Source: an uncultured Oscillospiraceae bacterium
GTDB lineage: Bacteria > Bacillota > Clostridia > Oscillospirales > Oscillospiraceae
Direction of reading: 5' to 3'
NCBI GenBank assembly: GCA_900757655.1
Contig: CAAEOT010000026.1
Location: 1-64,000, forward strand
DNA: 64,000 nt
Part shown: in pieces, positions 7,482 to 16,002 of the stretch
How positions within the stretch are numbered: the stretch's first letter is position 1
Layout: the number at the start of each line of letters is the position of its first letter
Position numbers and translations under genes: made by a program
Notes under the pieces: model-generated
Told to the model about the DNA's origin: nothing
The model's input: only the letters and a program-made list of their open reading frames with translations
Databases searched by the model: none

Positions 7482-9893
7482 ATGCCAATGACCAATCAGA
7501 TTTCCCGCGATGAGCTGCGCAGCGCCATTGCCGACAAGCTCTGTGCGCACTTCGGCGTCACAGCCGGGGACGCGACCGACGAGCAGGTCTTTCAGGCCGC
7601 AGCCATCGTTATCCGCGAGATCCTCTCGCGCCTGCACACGTTTGACAGCCGCACCGCGCCCGAGCGCGAGGTGCACTACCTGTCGATGGAGTTTCTCATG
7701 GGCCGCTCGCTGATGAAGGACGCCTTCAATCTCGGCATCGGCGACGCGCTCACCGGCGCGCTCGAGGACCTCGGCCGCAGCGCGGCCGACATCTTTGAGA
7801 CAGAGCCGGACGCCGGCCTCGGCAACGGCGGCCTCGGCCGCCTCGCCGCGTGCTATATGGACAGCCTCGCCACCGAGGGCATCCCCGCCACGGGCTATTC
7901 GCTGTGCTACGAGCTGGGCATCTTCCGCCAGCGCATCGTCGACGGCCGCCAGACCGAGGTCGCGGACAACTGGCGCACCGCCGCGTCGAGCTGGCTCGTG
8001 CCGTGCCATGAGGACACGGTCGAGGTGCGCTTCGGCGGCCGCGTGGAGCAGCATTGGGATGCCTACGGCCACTACCACGGCGAGCTGCGCGGCTATGAGA
8101 GCGTGCTGGCCGTGCCGCGCGATATGCTCATCGCGCCGTATGGCGACGGGCGCGTCAACACCCTCCGTCTCTGGGAGGCGCACAGCCCGAACGACCTCGA
8201 CATGTATCTCTTCGCCGCCGGCAGCTATGTCCAGAGTCTCGAGCAGCGCACGATGGCCGAGGTCATCACGAAGGTGCTCTACCCGGCGGACGACCACATC
8301 GAGGGCAAGACCCTGCGCATCCGTCAGCAGTATTTCTTCGTCTCCGCGACGGCGCAGAGCATCCTGCGCGCCCACCGCGCGCGCTACGGCACGGTGCGCA
8401 ACTTTGCCGAGCACCACGTCATCCAGATCAACGACACGCACCCGACGCTCATCATCCCCGAGCTCATGCGCCTGCTGCTCGATGACGACGGCCTCGGCTG
8501 GGACGAGGCATGGGCCATCGTTACCGCCTGCGTCAACTATACGAACCACACCGTCATGTCCGAGGCGCTCGAGACGTGGCCGCAGGGCCTCATCCAGAGC
8601 CAGCTCCCGCGCGTGTGGGAGATCATCTGCGAGATCAACCGCCGCTGGTGCGACGACCTGCGCGCCCGCTTCGGCGACGATGCGCGCGTGGGGCGCAACC
8701 TCATCATTGCCGACGGTAGCGTGCATATGGCAAACCTCTGCCTCGCCGCGTGTAAGACCATCAACGGCGTCTCCGCCCTGCACGGGGAGATCCTGCGCCG
8801 CGACCTCTTCCGCGACGTCTGCGCGCTCGACCCCGGCCGCTTCACCTATGTCACCAACGGCATCGACCACCGCCGGTGGCTTGCCCAGTGCAACCCCGGC
8901 CTGCACGCGCTCGTGTGCGACGTGCTCGGCAGCGACCGCTATCTCCTGCACCCCGAGGAGCTCGCGGGTCTGGAGCGCGCGGCGGACGACCCCGCCGTGC
9001 TTGCCCGGCTCGAGGAGATCAAGGCGCTCAACAAGCAGCGGCTGGCCGCGTGGGTGTTCCGCACGGACGGCTTTTCGCTCAACAGCGACGCGATCCTTGA
9101 CGTGCAGGTCAAGCGCCTGCACGAGTATAAGCGCCAGCTTCTGTGCGCCATGCGCATCACGCAGCTGCAGCTCCTGCTGCACGACGATCCGGACCAGCCC
9201 TTCCAGCCGCGCACGTTCCTCTTTGCGGCCAAGGCCGCGCCGGGTTATGCCACGGCCAAGCGCATCATCCAGCTGCTGTGCTCGCTCGCGGCCGATGTGA
9301 ATGCCGACCCCGTCTGCCGCGGCCGGCTGCAGGTGTACTTCCTGCCGAACTACCGCGTCTCCGCCGCCGAGATGCTCATGCCCGCCGCGCAGGTGTCCGA
9401 GCAGATCTCGACCGCCGGCAAGGAGGCCAGCGGTACCGGCAACATGAAGCTCATGATGAACGGCGCCGTCACGATCGGCACGCTCGACGGCGCAAACGTC
9501 GAGATGTTCGAGCAGCTCGGCGCGGACAACATGTTTCTCTTCGGCCTGCACGCCGACGAGGCCGAGGCGCTGCGCGCCGCGGGCTACGACCCGCAGGCGT
9601 ATGTCCGCCGCAGCCCGTGGCTGGGCCGCGTGCTTGAGCGCATGAGCCGCGGCTATGCCGACGGCGAGAGCTATGCCGACCTCGTCAGCAGCCTGCTCTA
9701 CGGCGGCGACCCGTACCTGCTCCTCGCCGACTTTGACGACTATGCCGCCACGCACGAGCGGCTGTATACGACGATTGCCGACCCCGCCGTGCGCGCGCGC
9801 CTGTCGCTCGTCAACATTGCCCGCAGCGGCATCTTCGCCGCCGACCGCGCTGTGCGCGAATACGCCGAGCGCATCTGGGAGGTGCACGCATGA
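7482..9893 (+). CDS. glgP: Glycogen/starch/alpha-glucan phosphorylase
   Basis: Degrades glycogen or maltodextrin by phosphorolysis to glucose 1-phosphate, using pyridoxal phosphate. 803 residues is the family length. Motifs include EPDAGLGNGGLGRLAACYMDS near residue 108, the phosphate/PLP region YTNHTVMSEALE, VKRLHEYKRQ, and the PLP-lysine signature EASGTGNMKLMMNGA. The ATG at 7482 follows AAAGGAAG; an ATG two codons later is also possible. It overlaps the following kinase gene by 4 bp, so synthesis (glgCD) and breakdown enzymes share one transcript. Confidence 0.96.
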   Translation: MPMTNQISRDELRSAIADKLCAHFGVTAGDATDEQVFQAAAIVIREILSRLHTFDSRTAPEREVHYLSMEFLMGRSLMKDAFNLGIGDALTGALEDLGRSAADIFETEPDAGLGNGGLGRLAACYMDSLATEGIPATGYSLCYELGIFRQRIVDGRQTEVADNWRTAASSWLVPCHEDTVEVRFGGRVEQHWDAYGHYHGELRGYESVLAVPRDMLIAPYGDGRVNTLRLWEAHSPNDLDMYLFAAGSYVQSLEQRTMAEVITKVLYPADDHIEGKTLRIRQQYFFVSATAQSILRAHRARYGTVRNFAEHHVIQINDTHPTLIIPELMRLLLDDDGLGWDEAWAIVTACVNYTNHTVMSEALETWPQGLIQSQLPRVWEIICEINRRWCDDLRARFGDDARVGRNLIIADGSVHMANLCLAACKTINGVSALHGEILRRDLFRDVCALDPGRFTYVTNGIDHRRWLAQCNPGLHALVCDVLGSDRYLLHPEELAGLERAADDPAVLARLEEIKALNKQRLAAWVFRTDGFSLNSDAILDVQVKRLHEYKRQLLCAMRITQLQLLLHDDPDQPFQPRTFLFAAKAAPGYATAKRIIQLLCSLAADVNADPVCRGRLQVYFLPNYRVSAAEMLMPAAQVSEQISTAGKEASGTGNMKLMMNGAVTIGTLDGANVEMFEQLGADNMFLFGLHADEAEALRAAGYDPQAYVRRSPWLGRVLERMSRGYADGESYADLVSSLLYGGDPYLLLADFDDYAATHERLYTTIADPAVRARLSLVNIARSGIFAADRAVREYAERIWEVHA

Positions 9894-10774
9894 ACCCGTA
9901 TGTCTGTGTGGTCGGCGCCGTGAATCTCGACATTTGCGGCCGCCCGGAAAAGAAGCTCATCTTCCGCGACTCCAACCCCGGCGCCGTCACGCTCACGCCC
10001 GGCGGTGTCGGGCGCAACATCGCGCACGATCTGCGCCTGCTCGGCGTGGAGGTCAAGTTTCTCACCGCCTTCGGCGGCGATTCGCACGCCCAGCTCCTGC
10101 GCAACGACTGCGTGGAGCTCGGCATGGATCTCAGCTGCGCGCTCGACGTGCCCGGCGGGCGCACATCGACGTACCTGTACATCACGGACGAGCGCGGCGA
10201 GATGCAGCTCGGCCTGTGCGATACGGACATCTCCGCCGCCATCACGCCGGATTATCTGCAGCGCCACCTTGACGTGCTCGACGGCGCGGCCGCCGTCGTG
10301 CTCGACGGCAACCTGACGGCCGAGACCATTACCTGGCTCGGTGCGCACTGCAGCGCCCCGCTCTTTGCCGACCCCGTCTCTGTCACGAAAGCAGAGCGGA
10401 TGCGCGCATCGCTCGGCGCGCTGCACACGTTTAAGCCCAACCTCACCGAGGGGCAGAACCTCACGGGTGAGTCCACGCCCGAGGGCATCGTCGCGGCGCT
10501 GCTGGCACAGGGGGTGCAGCGGGTGTTTCTCAGCATGGGGGGCGACGGTATTCTCGCCGGCACGCGCGATGAGCTGGTGCACCTGCCGTGCCTGCCCACC
10601 TGCATGGTCAACACGACCGGCGGGGGCGACGCGGTCATGGCCGCGCTCGTCTGGGCGTACCTTGCGGGGCTTGACCTGCGCGAGAGCGCGGCGGCCGCCC
10701 TGCGCGCCGGCAAGGCCACGGTCGAATATCCCGGCACGAACAACCCCGACCTTGGCGTGCTCGTCCACGGCTGA
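9890..10774 (+). CDS. PfkB-family carbohydrate or nucleoside kinase
   Basis: 294-residue ribokinase-like kinase. The substrate-binding glycine pair is in LTPGGVGRNIAHDL, and the C-terminal signature reads NTTGGGDAVMAAL, where GGGD holds the catalytic aspartate (family consensus GAGD). A KPNLTEG segment precedes it. Overall it looks closest to pseudouridine or nucleoside kinases of this superfamily, but the substrate cannot be read from sequence. Its start codon overlaps the glgP stop, placing an apparently unrelated sugar kinase in the glycogen operon; a strong terminator follows at 10793-10830. Confidence 0.88.
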   Translation: MNPYVCVVGAVNLDICGRPEKKLIFRDSNPGAVTLTPGGVGRNIAHDLRLLGVEVKFLTAFGGDSHAQLLRNDCVELGMDLSCALDVPGGRTSTYLYITDERGEMQLGLCDTDISAAITPDYLQRHLDVLDGAAAVVLDGNLTAETITWLGAHCSAPLFADPVSVTKAERMRASLGALHTFKPNLTEGQNLTGESTPEGIVAALLAQGVQRVFLSMGGDGILAGTRDELVHLPCLPTCMVNTTGGGDAVMAALVWAYLAGLDLRESAAAALRAGKATVEYPGTNNPDLGVLVHG

Positions 10775-10792
10775 GGCGGGTCAAAAACGGTA

Positions 10793-10832
10793 AAAACAGC
10801 AGACTTCCCAAACCGGAAGCCTGCTGTTTTTT
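10793..10832. terminator. Bidirectional terminator between kinase gene and feoB
   Basis: Stem 10793-10802 with 10821-10830 and 10804-10808 with 10815-10819 (one mismatch), flanked by A-run and T-run, so it works for both convergent transcripts. The final T overlaps the feoB stop codon. Confidence 0.9.
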
Positions 10833-12796
10833 CATAGCAGGACAGCAATGTGGTAGACAACTGCCGCCGCACACCATGCGGCCGCGCATGAGCCAATGGC
10901 TGCGGCCAGCGTGCCGAGCCGGCTGCCGAGCTCCTGCCGCATGGCCGCCTGCGCCGCCACGCACGGCGCGTACAGCGCCGTGAACACCAGAAAACTCGCC
11001 GCCGCTGCCGGGGAGAATACGTCCGGCAGCGCCGCTGTCAGGTCGCCGCCGAGCAGCACGCCGAGCGTGGACAGCACGGTTTCCTTGGCCAGCAGTCCGG
11101 TCACGAGCGCGGTCGCGGCGCGCCAGTTGCCGAAGCCCAGCGGTGCGAACAACGGCGCGAGCGCCTGTCCCACCACGGCCAGCAGGCTCTCCCCGGCACT
11201 GGCCGCCACGCGCCACGTGGGCGTGAACGTCCGCAGTACCCACACGCCCACGCTCGCCGCGAGGATGACCGTGAACGCCCGCGCGAGAAATTCCTTTGTG
11301 CGCACCCACATCCGCCGCAGCACGCTGCGCGCGTCCGGCCAGCGGTAGTCCGGCAGCTCCATGACAAAGGACGCCGCCTCCCCGCGCCAGACCGTCCGGC
11401 CGAGGAGTGGGGCCGCGCCGGCGGCCGTCCCGATGCCGAGCGCGTACAGTGCCAGAAACACCACGGCGCTCCGCCCCGGGAAGAACGCGGCCGCAAAGGC
11501 GGCGTACACCGGCGCCTTCGCGCTGCAGCTCATGCACGGCGTGAGCACGATCGTCAGCGCCCGGTCGCGCCGCGTGGGCAGTGTGCGCGCGGCCAGCACC
11601 CCCGGCACGCTGCACCCAAAGCCCAGCAGCAGCGGCACGGCGCTCTGCCCGCTCAGCCCCAGCCGCCGCAGCGGCCGGTCCATTACGAAGGCCACGCGCG
11701 CGAGATAGCCCGTGTCCTCGAGCAGGGAGAGGAAGAAAAACAGCGCCAGAATCACCGGCAGAAATGCTGCCACGCTCCCCACGCCCGCAAACACGCCCTC
11801 GCGCACCAGCCCATGCAGCAGCGGCCCCGTGTCCAGCGCCGTGAGCGCGCCGTCGGCCGCGTCCGCGAGCCAGGCGATGCCGCGCGCGAGCAGGCGGCTC
11901 AGGCACGGGCCAATGATATGAAACGTCAGGTAAAACACACCGCCGAGCAGTCCCGCCATCGCGGGGTAGGCCGTGTACCGTCCCGTGAGCACCCGGTCGA
12001 TGCGCGCGCTGCGCCGGCTCCCCGGCAGCGCCTGCGGCAGGGTGAAAAACCGCCCCAGCCTGTCCACCTGTGCAAAGCGCGCCGTGGGCAGCGCCTCGTC
12101 TCGGGCAAGGCCGCTCTCGCGCACCATGCGCGCCGCCGCCTGTTCGGCTGCGGCCGGTGCGTGCAGCGTGCCGCCGTCGTCGAGCCACTGCGTCGCCGCG
12201 AACACCGACGGCAGCCCCGCCGCGTGCGCAGCCGGGGAGAGCAGCCGGGCCAGCGTCCGCACACAGGCCTGCACCGGCCCCGGCGGCAGTGCGCGCCATG
12301 GGTCGGGCGGCGGGCCGTGCGCCGCCTGCGCGGCCGCGTCTAGCAGGGAATCGAGTCCCTCGCCCAGCGCCGCGCTCACCGGTATGACCGGAATGCCCAG
12401 CGCCCGCGCCAACTCCGCCGTGTCCACCGATCCGCCGCCTGCGCGCAGCGCGTCCATCACGTTCAGCGCCAGCACGACCGGCACACCCAACTCCAGCAGC
12501 TGCAGCGTCAGGTACAGGCTGCGCGCCGGGCACGTCGCGTCCGCGATGCTGATGACCGCATCCGCCGCCCCGCCGAGCAGATAGCTGCGCGTGACGCGCT
12601 CCTCGTCCGAGTACGGCCGCAGGGCGTACACGCCCGGCAGGTCGACGAGCGTGATCTCCGGCCGCGCGCGGCACACGCCCTCGCTGCGCGTGACGGTCAC
12701 GCCCGGAAAGTTGCCCGTGCGCGCGTTAGCCCCCGTGAGAGCGTTGAAAAGCGTCGTTTTGCCGCAGTTGGGGTTGCCGGCGAGGGCAAGGATCAT
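10832..12796 (-). CDS. feoB: Ferrous iron transport protein B
   Basis: Fe(II) uptake across the cytoplasmic membrane. The N-terminal G-protein domain shows GNPNCGKTTLFNAL (G1), a DLPG motif (G3) and NVMD (G4); the rest is polytopic membrane domain with the two Gate regions (GLLGGVFYLTF and LTPCMSCSAKAPVY). 654 residues is at the short end for FeoB. The start was set at the ATG at 12796, where homology begins and an AAGGAGG site lies upstream; the frame open to 13075 crosses a repeat element. No feoA is adjacent on either side. Confidence 0.94.
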   Translation of the reverse strand: MILALAGNPNCGKTTLFNALTGANARTGNFPGVTVTRSEGVCRARPEITLVDLPGVYALRPYSDEERVTRSYLLGGAADAVISIADATCPARSLYLTLQLLELGVPVVLALNVMDALRAGGGSVDTAELARALGIPVIPVSAALGEGLDSLLDAAAQAAHGPPPDPWRALPPGPVQACVRTLARLLSPAAHAAGLPSVFAATQWLDDGGTLHAPAAAEQAAARMVRESGLARDEALPTARFAQVDRLGRFFTLPQALPGSRRSARIDRVLTGRYTAYPAMAGLLGGVFYLTFHIIGPCLSRLLARGIAWLADAADGALTALDTGPLLHGLVREGVFAGVGSVAAFLPVILALFFFLSLLEDTGYLARVAFVMDRPLRRLGLSGQSAVPLLLGFGCSVPGVLAARTLPTRRDRALTIVLTPCMSCSAKAPVYAAFAAAFFPGRSAVVFLALYALGIGTAAGAAPLLGRTVWRGEAASFVMELPDYRWPDARSVLRRMWVRTKEFLARAFTVILAASVGVWVLRTFTPTWRVAASAGESLLAVVGQALAPLFAPLGFGNWRAATALVTGLLAKETVLSTLGVLLGGDLTAALPDVFSPAAAASFLVFTALYAPCVAAQAAMRQELGSRLGTLAAAIGSCAAAWCAAAVVYHIAVLL

Positions 12797-12898
12797 GGCC
12801 GAGCCTCCTTTTTTCGGATAACACAGCCTATGCGCAGACAAAAAGCGGTAGACTTGTACACGCGCGGGATGGTAAAATAAAGCCGCGGCAAATGAAAA

Positions 12899-12920
12899 CG
12901 CCGCCCGTGATTGGGCGGCG
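12899..12920. terminator. Hairpin upstream of feoB
   Basis: 8-bp perfect GC stem (12899-12906 with 12913-12920) flanked by AAAA and, after TGCG, TTTT. It lies between feoB and the repeat element; which transcript it ends is unclear. Confidence 0.4.
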
Positions 12921-12957
12921 TGCGTTTTGCAGAGATGATGCGATTCCGGGCAGGATG

Positions 12958-13051
12958 ACAGAGCAGCGGGGGCGCTCGAGGGGGCGAAGGGCCCGCCTCG
13001 AATGCAATCTGATTGCTGTCTGTGCCCGGATAGATCCGCGCACAGACAGCA
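12958..13051 (+). repeat. Dispersed intergenic element, copy 1 (core plus hairpin)
   Basis: Core 12958-13011 matches the copy at 23680-23731 in 48 of 54 aligned columns, including an 11-base and a 13-base identical block. The core is followed by a hairpin: 12-bp stem 13014-13025 with 13040-13051, then a C.C mismatch and 4 more pairs around a TAGA loop. The hairpin sequence differs from that of copy 2 although both contain GTCTG/CAGAC. The element is non-coding and sits between two minus-strand genes. It may be a structured RNA or a small mobile repeat. Confidence 0.8.
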
Positions 13052-13055
13052 AAAC

Positions 13056-13073
13056 GCCGCCCTTTCGGGCGGC
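13056..13073 (-). terminator. Terminator of the small unknown gene
   Basis: 7-bp GC stem (13056-13062 with 13067-13073), TTTC loop, followed on the minus strand by GTTTTG. It lies 18 bp past the stop codon at 13091. Confidence 0.75.
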
Positions 13074-13090
13074 ATGATTCGGTTTTCGCT

Positions 13091-13405
13091 TCAGCGGAAC
13101 GTGGCGGCGCAGTCGCAGATGTGCACGTCGATGCCTTTGCCGGCGGCGTACTCATTGAGCTTTTGCATGAGCTTCTCGCGGTTGGCGTTGACGATCTTCG
13201 TGGCCAGACGCTGCTTCTGGTCCTGCGACATGGTGCGCAGGATGCCCTTGACGATGCGCGACGAGGCCTCGGGCGTGTTGCAGGCGAGCTTGAGCACGGG
13301 GTTGATATTGCCGCTCTGGCTCAGCGCCTCAAGCACGAGCGGGAGCTGGGAATCCAGCTTGTCGGTATAATCCAGGCTTTCGATCCGGAACGTGACTTCG
13401 ATCAT
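13091..13405 (-). CDS. Small conserved-looking protein of unknown function
   Basis: 104 residues, cytoplasmic, not recognised. It opens MIEVTFRIESLDYTDKLDSQ, is predicted largely helical and basic in the middle (KGILRTMSQDQKQRLATK), and ends in a cysteine pair, HICDCAATFR. Start at the ATG at 13405 with AAAGGAG about 10 bp upstream; the longer frame to 13477 enters the divergent promoter region. It stands alone with its own terminator. Codon use and a good ribosome site support a real gene, but no function can be assigned. Confidence 0.7.
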   Translation of the reverse strand: MIEVTFRIESLDYTDKLDSQLPLVLEALSQSGNINPVLKLACNTPEASSRIVKGILRTMSQDQKQRLATKIVNANREKLMQKLNEYAAGKGIDVHICDCAATFR

Positions 13406-13534
13406 GATGAAAAACTCCTTTGCTAGTACATAACGTGAATGGGAAGCATTATAGCAGAAACTTTTTGCGATTTCCACCGTTCGCGGCAGAAAAATGCTGA
13501 CAATCTTTCAACGATCCACGTGAGAGGAGACCTT

Positions 13535-14719
13535 ATGTCCGATAACGATCACATCGACGCGCAATGGCTGCGCGCAGCACAGTCTCCGCCGCCTCCGCCG
13601 CGCCGCCGCGGTTTTGGCTGCGCCCTGAGTCTGCTGGTGCTCATTCTCGTTCTGGCGGGCGTGCTGTTTTACCCGCGTGTGCAGGCACTGCTCACGCCGG
13701 TGCCTACCGTGCAGATCCAGATGGAGTCATCCGTCCTGCCGGACACTGCGCCGAACTGCGCCGCCAATCCGCGCGTGGCCGCCGTGCTGCACGCGGCGAT
13801 GCGCGGCCAGACGGACGCCGTGGTCTATGACTGCGACGCCGGCACGCTCGAGGCCTGCATGGCCGAGCTGCTCGACGACCCGGAGCTCTGGGTGCGCTCC
13901 TACCGGTACACGGTCCACGGCGGGCTGAACGCGCACATCACCGTCACGTTCGACTGGGTCTATCCCGACGACGGCCCGGCGCGCCGCGAGAAGCTCGCCC
14001 GGACGGCGGACAGCCTGCTCGCCGCCGCTCCGGCGGGGGACTATCCCCGCGCGCTGTATCTCTACGACTGGCTGCTGGAGCACGTGCGCTACGTCTCGTG
14101 CGAGACGTATGACCAGACGGCTTACGCCGCTGTCTGCGAGGGGGAGGCCGTCTGCGGCGGCATCGCCGATGCCTACGTCTACCTGCTCGAGCGCGGCGGC
14201 ATTCCGGCGCGCGTCGTCACGGGCACGTCCCTGTCTGCCGACGGCACGGCTGACAGCCACGCCTGGGTCGCGGCGGAGCTCGACGGCGCGGTCTATTACT
14301 TCGACCCCACCTGGGATCTGCAGGACGACGAGAGCGAGGCGGCGCTGCCGGATTATCTCGGCCACACGTGGTTCGCCCTCACGGCCGAGCGCATGGCCGT
14401 GCGCCACACGGCCGAGGACCCCACCCTCTGGCCGGACAGCCGCGCCAACGCCGATAATTACTACGTCCGCAATGGCTACACGGCGGCGGAGGCCTCCGTC
14501 GCCGCGGCTGCGGCCGCCGTGCGCAGCCAGTGGGACGACGGGCGCGCCGTGCTGGAATTTCGCTGCGAGACACCGGAGGTCTACGCCGGCATGCGCTCCC
14601 TGCTCTTTGACCGCGACCGGCTCTGGGACGTCTACCGTGCGCTCGGCAGCTACGTGCCCTCGTCCGGCTACCAGTGCGCGGACGACCAGCAGATCATCCG
14701 CCTGATCCCGCAGCGGTAA
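13535..14719 (+). CDS. Membrane-anchored transglutaminase-like protein
   Basis: 394 residues. A proline-rich basic N-terminus (PPPPPRRR) is followed by one membrane helix (about 27-47), then an extracytoplasmic domain. The transglutaminase/protease-like triad is visible: cysteine in EGEAVCGGIADAYVYLL, histidine in DSHAWVAAEL and aspartate in YYFDPTWDL. This family includes cysteine peptidases and cell-surface factors; the substrate is unknown. ATG at 13535 with GAGAGGAGA 7 bp upstream. It is divergent from the small unknown gene and convergent with prfB. Confidence 0.85.
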   Translation: MSDNDHIDAQWLRAAQSPPPPPRRRGFGCALSLLVLILVLAGVLFYPRVQALLTPVPTVQIQMESSVLPDTAPNCAANPRVAAVLHAAMRGQTDAVVYDCDAGTLEACMAELLDDPELWVRSYRYTVHGGLNAHITVTFDWVYPDDGPARREKLARTADSLLAAAPAGDYPRALYLYDWLLEHVRYVSCETYDQTAYAAVCEGEAVCGGIADAYVYLLERGGIPARVVTGTSLSADGTADSHAWVAAELDGAVYYFDPTWDLQDDESEAALPDYLGHTWFALTAERMAVRHTAEDPTLWPDSRANADNYYVRNGYTAAEASVAAAAAAVRSQWDDGRAVLEFRCETPEVYAGMRSLLFDRDRLWDVYRALGSYVPSSGYQCADDQQIIRLIPQR

Positions 14720-14763
14720 GATGAGCGATAAGATGGAAGGTCAAAGATGGAAGGTGCAAAACA

Positions 14764-14790
14764 GCGCCGCAGCCAAACAGGCTGCGGCGC
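14764..14790. terminator. Terminator between transglutaminase-like gene and prfB
   Basis: 11-bp perfect stem (14764-14774 with 14780-14790), AAACA loop; a TGTTTTG tract follows on the minus strand, so it mainly serves prfB. Confidence 0.75.
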
Positions 14791-14803
14791 TTCGCGTCGG
14801 GAA

Positions 14804-15925
14804 TTATTTGCTCTCCTTGTCGGCGTTCATGCTCAGGTAGGCGTTGATGAAGCCGTCGATGTCGCCGTCCATGACGGCCTGGATGTTGCCGTTTTCATAG
14901 CCGGTGCGGTGGTCTTTGGCCAGCGTGTACGGCATGAACACGTAGGAGCGGATCTGACTACCCCACTCGATCTTGAGCTGGACGCCCTTGATGTCGGAGA
15001 TCTTCTCAAGGTGCTCGCGCTCCTTGATCTCGGCCAGACGCGCGCGGAGCATGTTCTTGCAGTTTTCGAGGTTCTGGAAGTGGCTGCGCTCGACCTGACT
15101 GGACACGACGATGCCGGTCGGAATATGCGTCAGACGCACGGCGGACGAGGTCTTGTTGACCTTCTGGCCGCCCGCGCCGGACGAGCGGTACACGTCCATC
15201 TTGATGTCCTCATCGCGCAGCTCGATCTCGCTGTCCTCAGTGATCTCGGGCATGACCTCCACGGCGGCGAACGACGTGTGGCGGCGGCCGGAGGCGTCAA
15301 ACGGGCTGATGCGCACGAGGCGGTGGATGCCGTTTTCGCTCTTGAGAAAGCCGTAGGCATTCTCGCCCTCGATCATGATCGTCGCGCTCTTGATGCCGGC
15401 CTCGTCGCCGTCGAGATAGTCCATGAGCTTGACGGTGTAGCCATGGCGCTCGGCCCACATGTTGTACATGCGGTAGAGCATGCTCGTCCAGTCCTGCGCC
15501 TCGGTGCCGCCCGCGCCGGCGTGGAAGGTGAGGATGGCGTTGTTCGCGTCATACTCGCCGGTCAGCAGCGTCTCGAGCCGCATGGATTCGAGCGTCTCCT
15601 CGAAGGTGTGAAATTCGTTCTCGAGGTCGGGCAGCATCGAGTCGTCGTCCTCCTCGATGGCCATCTCGCACATGGTCAGCATGTCCTCCCACGCGCCGGA
15701 GAGCTTTTCATAGCGCTCGAGCTTGTGCTTGAGCGTCTTGATGCGCTTTTGCACGCGCTGGCTGTTTTCGGTGTCGTTCCAGAAACCGTCCTGCGCGCTC
15801 TCCTCCTCGAGCTTTTCGACCTCGTTGCGCGCCTCGTCGAGATGCAGCGCGCCGCCCAGATCGTCCAGCGCCGGGCGGAGGTTGTTGAGCTTGTTTTTAT
15901 ACTCTTCAAATGCAATGGATGCCAT
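14804..15925 (-). CDS. prfB: Peptide chain release factor 2
   Basis: Recognises UGA and UAA stop codons and triggers peptide release on the ribosome. 373 residues. The tripeptide recognition motif SPF is in LVRISPFDASGRR and the catalytic GGQ in SGAGGQKVNKTSSAV. The N-terminal helical domain (MASIAFEEYKNKLNNLRP) is in the same frame as the rest, so there is no programmed +1 frameshift of the kind known from E. coli and B. subtilis prfB. Start at 15925 with GGCAGGA upstream. Own promoter at 15962-15990. Confidence 0.97.
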   Translation of the reverse strand: MASIAFEEYKNKLNNLRPALDDLGGALHLDEARNEVEKLEEESAQDGFWNDTENSQRVQKRIKTLKHKLERYEKLSGAWEDMLTMCEMAIEEDDDSMLPDLENEFHTFEETLESMRLETLLTGEYDANNAILTFHAGAGGTEAQDWTSMLYRMYNMWAERHGYTVKLMDYLDGDEAGIKSATIMIEGENAYGFLKSENGIHRLVRISPFDASGRRHTSFAAVEVMPEITEDSEIELRDEDIKMDVYRSSGAGGQKVNKTSSAVRLTHIPTGIVVSSQVERSHFQNLENCKNMLRARLAEIKEREHLEKISDIKGVQLKIEWGSQIRSYVFMPYTLAKDHRTGYENGNIQAVMDGDIDGFINAYLSMNADKESK

Positions 15926-15961
15926 ACGTTGAATCCTGCCTTTTTTCAGTCTAACTTACTT

Positions 15962-15990
15962 ATTATAATCAAAAATACCGCGCTTGTAAA
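15962..15990 (-). promoter_or_regulatory. Promoter for prfB
   Basis: On the minus strand TTTACA (15990-15985), 17-bp spacer, TATAAT (15967-15962), 37 bp upstream of the prfB start. Confidence 0.75.
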
Positions 15991-16002
15991 GCAAAACCGC
16001 GC

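Noticed and set aside
7395..9887. 830-residue minus-strand open frame opposite glgP
   Set aside because: Shadow of a well-conserved glycogen phosphorylase; low-complexity His/Arg/Ala composition.
10635..12674. 679-residue frame overlapping feoB on the same strand
   Set aside because: Frame-shifted reading of feoB; glycine/alanine/arginine-rich with no motif.
15850..15925. Programmed frameshift in prfB
   Set aside because: The N-terminal domain and catalytic domain share one frame and there is no internal stop.
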